This document shows positions 37,843 through 47,294 of a stretch of DNA of 64,000 nucleotides, one piece after another. Origin of the DNA: Liolophura sinensis. Taxonomy: Eukaryota; Mollusca; Polyplacophora; Chitonida; Chitonidae. The notes beneath the pieces are model-generated. The model saw only the letters and a program-made list of their open reading frames with translations. It searched no databases and was not told the DNA's origin. The first letter of the stretch is position 1; each line of letters opens with the position of its first letter. A program made the translations under genes and the position numbers. The DNA lies in the NCBI RefSeq assembly GCF_032854445.1, contig NC_088301.1, positions 20,703,808 through 20,767,807 of the forward strand. Reading direction: 5' to 3'.

Positions 37843-40800
37843 GTTAGCCCCATTCTAACGAATGATTTGTGCCATAGCTCAGCCATTAGTACCAGTAGGT
37901 ACATATATGTACTATAATAAGCATATGCATACACACACATATGTATACGACACACAATTTTTCCATGTCTGGGTTTGTCTCAGTAAATACACACCGCCAA
38001 ACAGTCAAGTATGAATGACTAAACAACATAACTCTTGAGGAGGCATATTCACAGAGGGCACGGAGTCACACCATAGTTTGGGGTTGACACAGAGGGTCAA
38101 ACAATAGACAAACAGTCATGGATTAACAAAGGTTAACATAAAATGCTTATTGCGGTGTCAGAGCCTATTACAGCGCATCAGGAAGGAGGTAATAGCCTGA
38201 AGGACCTTAGCATGCTGTGGCCTAAAGATTGTCTCCATAGAGGGATTAAGGACGCCAGCTTTAATGAGGTCAGCAAACAATAGTGCCATACCACGCGTGT
38301 GCAGTCTGGAGTTAAATAACAAATGCTTAGTATCATCAGCCACAAAACAATAATCACATAGACCAGTGGGATGAAGATTAAATCTATACAAGTATGAGTT
38401 AACGGGAATATGACCTGTTAACAAACGATGTACTAAAACCTCGGCACGTCTAGATTGTAACCGTGCCACCTGAGACGTCACCAGAGGGGAAAAAGAATAA
38501 AAGAAATGGCCTTTACTGTCACCATCCCAATCATTCTGCCATAAGTTGACAAAGACAGTTTTCAAAACGCACATCGTTTCTGAAAGGGGAGTAATATTAG
38601 TGATATTCTCAAGCATTAGCCCAGCCTCGGCTAGTAAGTCGGCTTGTTCATTGCCATCAATGCCAAAATGACTGGGAACAATATCAAAAAAAAAACATGA
38701 ACCCCTTCACGGAGTAGAGCAGTATACATATAGAATATTTCATAGACAATTGGCAAGGATTTGCCAGCATTAAAACTGACTAGTGATTGTATAGAGGAGA
38801 GAGAATCACTAAATATAACAGACTTGAGCGGTTTAAAATCATTTAGAAATTGAAACGCTAAAAGAATAGCTGTAAGTTCTGCAGAGCATACAGACACGTG
38901 GTCAGAAAATCTACATGTTTTACTGTAACCAAGCTCTGGGATGCATATCGCTCCCACTACTTTACCCGTCTCCTGGCATTTGGAGGCATCTGTAAAGATC
39001 TGCAAATAGACCGACCAGTTTGATCTAATGTAATCATTACAGCACAATCTACTGACATCATGGGGATCAGACTTTTTAACTTGAGACAACAAATTACATG
39101 GAATTTGTGGTATGCAAATATGCCATGGTGGAAATCGTGGGGTAATACAACCTTGTGTAACAAGCTTATTAGCGCCAGAGTTTTGATAGATATCTTCAGC
39201 ACGAATCTTAAACAAACGAGGAGCTTTCGTATTATCCTCGTAGAGAACATCGTAGACAGAAGATTCCAACACGGCAGATGCCGAATTACTTCTACTGGAC
39301 TTAAGCTTAACAGCATACTTTATAGTACGGGATTGTCGTCTAATATTCAATGGCCATTCTTTACACGAAATCTGGAGGACATTAAGGGGCAATGTTCTCA
39401 GAGCCCCTGTACATACGCGTAAGACAGTGTATTGAAAAAAATTTAACTTAGACTTCGCAACAATAATTTAAGCGGGATCTTATCAGTTCTCCGGAAAGCA
39501 AAAGCAAGGTGGACTTGTCAGCTTCCCATGATTTTCCTGAAATACAGCGCATCAAATTCTTAACCTTCTGACATTTACTAATGACCATGCTGATGTGATC
39601 AGACCAAGTTAGACACTTATCGAAGATCATACCCAAGTATTTAAATTTACCAGACACTCTAACCACACTGCCACCTAGATAGAGAAATGGTGTATAATTC
39701 GGCCGCCTTCTAGTAAACAGCACACACTCTGTCTTCACATGTGAAAACTTGAAACCCCATAACTTGCCCCATTCGACGATATCATCCAACCCTTGCTGGA
39801 TGAAACTTGATGCTACAGAGAGATTACCAGAGACGCACTAAATGGCCTTGTCGTCAGCAAATAAAGAGCGCTCGGGCTTTGGGTTTATAACTGAAGGTAG
39901 ATCATTGATGGCCAAGTTGAAAAAAGTAGGTGACAGAACACTTCCTTGGGGCGTACCGTTTATAATTGGGACAGGATGTGAAAAATCTCTTCCAATCCTT
40001 ACTCTTATAGATCGGTCGGACAAAAAACTTTTTACCCAGCCCAACATCTTACCCCCTATGCCCATGGCTTGCATTTTCACCAGCAGGCCTTCTCTCCATA
40101 ACATGTCATACGCCTTTTCTATATCCAAAAAAACTGCAAGAACATATTCTTTATTGATAATCGAGCGTCTTATTGTATTCTCTAGTGTAATGAAATGATC
40201 AGTAGTGCATCAGTTCTTTCTGAACCCACTCTAGACAGGCGACAACAAACCATTTTTATCTAAAAACCATATATGGCGAGAGTTTATCATTTTCTCCATA
40301 ATTTTGCACATCATTGATGTCAAAGCAATAGGACGGTATGATGACGGAAATGAAGGATTCTTACCAGATTTAGAGACAGGAATAACAACAGACCTTTTCC
40401 AGGAAAGAGGTAGCTGCATATTTGTCGAGATGGTATTATACTGTGTGCGTAGAACAGAAAGACATTGATCTGGAAGATTCTTCACCATGGAATAAACAAT
40501 CCCATCTTCGCCTGGAGACGAGTCTTTTGACGTATGAAGCGCCTGCTTAAGCTCAAACAGAGAGAAGTCCTCATTGATTGGCATGTTATCAAAAGCAATG
40601 ATGTCAAACTGACACTTTTCCTCTACTTTATGTTTATGAGTCAGAAAATCAGCAGAATAATTGTCTGAGCTAGATAAGTGGGAAAAACTGTTAGCCAAAA
40701 GGTTACATTTTTCAACATTGGTGATATATTGGTTACCATCACAAGTGAGAGTAGGCACACTGTTAGATTTCTTTTTGCCGCTTATCGCTTTAACCTGCGA

Positions 40801-43800
40801 CCATACAATCTTAACAGAGGTATTTCTAGAAATGTTTGAACAGTAATCTCGCCAGTGATCTTTTTGGGCTCCCCTAATTACTCACTGAACCACTGCCTTA
40901 CACCTGTTGTAACACACAATATCATCGAGGGACCCTGTACGTTGCGCCCTGTTCTTAGCCCGCTTTCTATCCTTGACTGAAACAGAACATTCATCATTCC
41001 ACCACCGGAACAGGGATTTTCTTCGCAGGGTCACCAGATGTACGAGGAATGGATTTAGTAGCAGCAGAATTAATACCATTTGTCACATTATTCAGAAATA
41101 CATCCACATTTTCATTGGCCAAACTATCAGTTATTGTAAATTTACATTGTTCTCTGTATGCAAACCAGTCAGCTATGTTCACCTTCCATCTTGGAGGATT
41201 ACCCAGGTGATCAGAATATGGAGCCACCCAAAAGTAGCCGTAACAGGGAAATGATCACTTCCACATGGTGATTGTTGATCTGCCGACCACGAGGATGCAG
41301 CAGCCAAATCACTAGAGCACAAAGTGAGGTCTATAGCTGACAACTTACCAGTGCTGATATCTAGCCGAGTGCCGGACCCATCATTTAGAACAACAAGATT
41401 ATTATCATTCATAAAGTCGTACAGGCCTTTGACATTTGCATCGCTATGGGAGCCACCCCAAAGCATGTGGTGGGAGTTGAAGTCACTACAAATGACGAAC
41501 GACCCAGTCAGTGATGTAATAAGCGAATTCAGATCCGCTATACTCAGCTTGTTGCAAGGGTTGTATAGATTAACTATGCAGATAGGTTTACGAGATGATT
41601 GGGATAGCTGGTAGCACTGACATTCAAAAGATGTAAATACATGGAGCTTTACCTCAGTAAACGAAATGTCATCTTTAATGAACACGGCAAGTCCACCCCT
41701 GCAGGCTGATTCCCGTTCAGCTCTATTCACTGAATAACCTGGAAGTGTGAACTTAAGGTGTGGTTTCAGAAATGTCTCTTGTATACAAACAACATGAAGA
41801 AGAACCTCCAGATTAGTCATATATAACTTAAATTCCTGGCCATGCGCACAAAGGGACTGGATATTTTGAGGAAGTATTGAGAGGGCCATTAATAAAGTAA
41901 CGAATACAGAGCGAGATTGATACACATATGTGTGATACATTGTTTACGGGTAGAAGCTCTTTGTTTTACGAATGCCAACAAATCAGTGGAGGCAACAACA
42001 TCACTCCCCAGGTGGCGCTTGGCTGACTCCGTGATAAACTCAATGACTTTAGTGCCCTTCGGAATCTTAACACAGTGGAAGAGAACTTCTGTAAACAAGG
42101 CAACAACACTGGACATACATACTGGCGGAACAGCATCTGTCTGAACAGCTACATCAGCCTCAGTTTGAACTGCTGTGGACTTCATCACACGACTGCCAAC
42201 TCGAGTAGAAAGAACTTCTTCCTCCAAAATATCCTCACCAACACCGTATATGACCCCTTTCACTGACGGTTTGCTCCCTTGCCGACATTTTATATGTCTA
42301 CCCATAATATGCTCTAGATTCAATATCTTTTTAACTTGGGTTTGACTGGAGCACGCAACAAGGTAATCTTTTGCAGCTAGCTTTTTGAGAAATTTTATAT
42401 TCCCCAGAGCTTTCTGTAAGGCACTACCAAACTTAACAGGATTAATATTTACAATGGGAGTCTCCCCCATAGCCGACATTATCACATTAAGGGTCTTTAC
42501 CTGTTGTTCTGAGCTTGTGGTAGACCTTGGTTTTTTACCATACTCTCGGTATGAACCCTCCGACCTATCGCAATCTCGTTTCCCTCGATCAGCTCTCGAT
42601 AAGCTAAGATAAATTCCATATCAGAGTCCTCACCTTCTTCCATGGAAGCCTAAATAGATAGGTTATAAAACCTTACCAATAATAATAATGCCTAATCCTG
42701 ATTCAGGGAGTTTAATTAATTAATTAGGTGCACTGGACAAGGGACGATATTATTACATATTATCACCGTTAAGAGAAGATGACCCCTGGGGCGACTCAGG
42801 GCGAGGGGAAAGACGAAAGGAGCCCTAGAAAGAAAGAAAAAAAAAAAGAAAAAAGATAGTGTTGAGATTCACAGTGCAAATACAGGATTTGAACTTCGGA
42901 GCTAGATTAAACTAAGCATCGATCAATCTGAACTTAACTTAGCTACTAGAAGCCGAAGCTGGGATCAGGCCGGGCTAGGCGCTGTGAACAACAGGTGTGC
43001 ACAATACAACAACAACATAAACAACCAACAGAAACAGTCAAATCCAGACCAAATACGAAGTTTTTCCAACAACTAACTATGTACACAACTTATTTATCAC
43101 ATATACACACTGAGACATGAGACAAACCCAGATTTAAAGAGACCAAAACCTGAAATTTAGTCAAATTTTCTTTGATCAGCCAAAATCAGCCAAGGGCTGA
43201 TAACTCCCTCTGGAAAGGAGAAGCCTTTAGAATAACGACAACGACATGACAACTTGGAACGAGAAAGTTTTTAAATAACCACAACGACTAGGCGACCTAG
43301 AACGAGAAGCTTTCAGAATAGCCACAACGACTAGAAGACCAGGAACGAGAAGTCTTTAGGGTGACAGCACAGTTTAGATGACCTGGAACGAAAAGCCTTT
43401 GGAGTAACAACATGAAATATACGACCTGGAACGAGAAGCCTTTAGAATAACGACAGGGATTACATGACTAGAAACAAAAAAACCTTTAGAACAACGGCAA
43501 ACAGAAGAGGAACCTAAGCACATAGAATTACCAGAAGAAAGGCCAGAACACGTATAAAAAGGCAAGAACTCATATAGAAAGGCTAGAAGGCATACAATAA
43601 ACAGAATGGCTAAAATACAGCCAGTACGGAAGAATAGACGAGTAACTATTTAGGGTGCGGTACAAACTGAAACCAAAATATTATTTTCAAGCTAATTTGG
43701 TAGCTTAGAAAGATTTGAATATATGCGTCGAAACAGACATTCGTACATCAACCAAGATAGACGTTCCAGGTCAATAGTCGTAAGGACAATTCCCAAAACG

Positions 43801-46800
43801 GCGTTTAGCACAAACAACTAAAGAAGTAAGAAAGTATGTAAAGTGCGAAATTAAGACGAAATTATGTAAAGAGAAGCAGTGAAAAATTTTTAATGATGTT
43901 GTAAAGGCGCAAGGAATGTTCTAGACGAATGAGTGAAATCATTATTATTATTTATACATTATTCAATGTACAATAACTACCATAAATTATCGATAATAAA
44001 ATGATCTAACAAATGGTGCAAGGCGGCACAATATATTAACGTCATCCTCATGTAACAGGTTATCCACTTCAGTTGTGTTTATTTCGATGACTACTTTTCC
44101 AGGAGTCCGAATGGAGCTGTCCAAACCCTGTATTTCTCAGTCAGTACGTAACCAGGGCAATTGACAGAGATGACTCGTTCATTGATGAAGTTATCCAGAT
44201 CTTCAGGGACGTAACCAAAACTCTGACAGAACTCCACAAGAACCGATGCATTCACCGAGACATCTGCGCCAAGCACATTCTGGTTGACCCACAAAGCGGA
44301 CAAGTAAGCATACTTATGACAATAAAAGCAACAATACTAAAAACAAAACGCATATTGATGTCATTAATTTAAGGGTTAACTTTCAAAGGAAATAGGGCGT
44401 CTCCGTGGCCGAGGTTTTTGGAACGCCAACGTGACGCAATGACCCAGGAACCTCTCACCAATGCGGTCGCTGTGAGTTCAAGTCCAGCTTCCTCTCTGCA
44501 GCAACCTGCGGATGGTCATGGGTTTCCCTCGGACTCTGCACGGTTTCTTCCCACCATAATGGTGGTCGCCGTCGTATAAGTGAAATAGTCTTGAGTACGC
44601 TGTAAAACTCCTATCAAATAAATAAATAAATAAATCCAAAGAAATCAGGGCGTTTGACCTTGCCAAACAGCTGTAGAAATCATAGCTCAAAAAGACAATT
44701 TGTCAGAGCACTTTCATGTAAGAATTTGCATATACCATAGAAATCGGAACGTTGTTTTAAAGATTGTTATAAACTGTCCACTTGTCTTCATCGTACATGT
44801 ATATACTTCCATTTGGTGTCTCCGACATACTTGTATGTATGTACATTTGCTCTTCTCAATATGCATGTGCATACTTCCATTTGCTACCCTCAATGCGCAT
44901 GTATATACGCCCATTTGCTGTCCTTAATGTACATGTGCATACGCCCATTTGCTGTCCTCAAGGCGCATGCGTATACGTCCTCTTGCTGCCCTCAACGTGC
45001 ATGTGCATACGTCCATTTACTGCCCTCAATGTGCATGTGTATACTGCCATTTGCGGTCCTCAGTGTGCACGTGTGTACGTCCATTTGCTGCCCTGAATAT
45101 GCATTTTCACACGTCCAATTGCTGTCCTCAATGTGCATGTGTATACGCCCATTTGCTGTCCTCAATGTGCATATGTATACTTCCATTTGCTGTCCTCAAT
45201 GTGCATGTGTATACGCCCATTTGCTATACAACAATATATACATTCACTTGCTGTCTACGATATATTTATGTCACAATCACGCTGATCAGCATATGTTTTA
45301 ATTGACATTAGGCCTGCGTGTACAGAATAGCGCGGGTAAAGCAAATCAAAAGGAAGCATGGAGTCAAAGTTGAAGGTTTCAAAGAAAACTGGTCAACTCA
45401 TGAAAAATTCTTCAAGCGAGTTAGATGGTAAGTTGAACCGACACGTTCTATTCCTATGACTTGCTGATATTATTTCAATTGGCACTGCAGGCCTATTACA
45501 AATAGCTCTGCAGATATGTTGCAAATAGCTCTGCAGATATAATGCAAATAGCTCTGCAGATACACTATATGTACCTCTGGAGATATGTTACAAATAGCTC
45601 TGCAGATATAATGGAAACATCTCTGCAGACATATTACAAATAGCTCTGCAGACATATTACAAATAACTCTGCAGACCTATTACAAATAGCTCTGCTGACG
45701 TATTATAAATAGCTCTACAGACCTATTACAAATAGCTCTGCTGACATATTATAAATAGCTCTGCAGACCTATTACAAATAGCTCTGCTGACATATTATAA
45801 ATAGCTCTATAGTGCAAGTGGCTGACTTCTCCCGCAAAGTTTCGTTGCACGTTTGTGATGTCAAGTCTGTGAAGAAAGCTGACAAACATTCAGCATCACT
45901 CAGCGGTTTCTCACAACAGAGAAGAACCAAAATTTGATCACAGTTACATTATTGGTCCTTAAATACATAACTCGTGAAGTTTTGCGAACTGCCATTTTTG
46001 TATTCCTGAACTTTCATCCAGTTTTAATACAAAGTTTAAAAGTTTTATGTGTTCCTTGCCCTTGGTAGTGTGGTCCACAAGGTCCCCTTCACAGTTGGAT
46101 CATTTGAGGTCTATTTGGATTTAATTCAGTGAAAGAAAGTCCCCAAAAAATTACCTTCCTTTTTCCTTCAAGTTCGATCAGCAATAGAATCAGGAAACTG
46201 CTTCCACGAGTACGACTGGAACAGCAATTTTGATTTTTGGGAAATAGTCAGAAGCAAAGCATAGGTCTGACTATGTGAAAACACTACACTGCTTCCAAGC
46301 ATTTACGTACTGGATTTTCACGCGCCGACTTTGGTTCACAGGTTTCCAGTAGAAGTGCTACAAGACGCATACTACTCATTTAAAGGGGACGTGTACATGT
46401 TGGCAATAACAATCTGGGAGACGTTCAACATCATCAACCGAGTAAGACAGAGGCGCTCATTAACCCTCCCATTTAGCACCATCTCAAAAGATAAGGTGAG
46501 CAAATGATCTGTGGGTAAATACAAATGTAAATCCTTATATTTGTATGGTATCATTTTGCAATTGGTGAAAAATTTCTACAAAGAAATTGTCTTCAATAAT
46601 AATGTGTTATCTTTTGGGCACACAAATAATTTATATTTTATTTATAATTCCTTCACAATAACCTCATATGTTTTATGTTTATCAGTAATAAAGCTGTATA
46701 AGTAGCTGACATCGCCGTCAAAATAAATCAAGCATTCAGGAGATGTATTTGAACACGTGGGCCTGTACAAGTGGTTGACATGGTTTTGTTTTATTGGTGT

Positions 46801-47249
46801 TTCACGCGGTACTAAAAATATTTCACTTATATGATGTAATTAAGACATACAGCATAGAGAGAAGAACTAGAGCAGCTGCGACAGTGTGATAGCTGGCAAA
46901 TGGTCACATGTACCCGGTGAAATACGGCTTCTTGTCAATTTACCTCAGTCAGGGTTTTATTCTAAATGTTCATGTAAATATATAAATAGCAGCAAATTCC
47001 AGCATTATGACGGGAGGTTCCCTGGGGAAACCCACGATCATCCGCGGGTTGCTGGAAGACATTCTAACGCTTGACTTGAACTCACAGCCCCATGGTGCCA
47101 TGGCAACCACATCGGCCACGGAGGGCCCTTAGATGACATGGTTTAAAAAAAAAATAAAGAATTCAGAAGATTTGAGGAGATCCATTTGAATACGTGGGCC
47201 TGAAAGTAGTTCATATCAACCTCAAAGGTAATAAAACTTTCAGGCTCTC

Positions 47250-47294
<45 letters not shown>

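Larger units (their letters stand above)
38150..42700 (-). mobile_element. decayed non-LTR retrotransposon (LINE)
   Basis: Minus-strand element with ORF1, an APE-type endonuclease, reverse transcriptase and RNase H in that order, as in the I/Jockey-like groups. The reading frames are broken by several stops and shifts, so it is inactive. 5' UTR-like sequence continues to about 43,150. The 3' limit is uncertain (37,860-38,150). It lies antisense in the intron between the two halves of the kinase-like domain 2 N-lobe. Confidence 0.9.

Noticed and set aside
38158-42485. Interpretation as an active retrotransposon or a host endonuclease gene
   Set aside because: ORF2 is interrupted by stops and frame changes, and the domain order is that of a LINE.
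44700-45305. Frames up to 162 codons with repeated Cys/His blocks
   Set aside because: Encoded by the 34-bp minisatellite in three frames simultaneously. The apparent Cys-rich motif repeats with the DNA unit.
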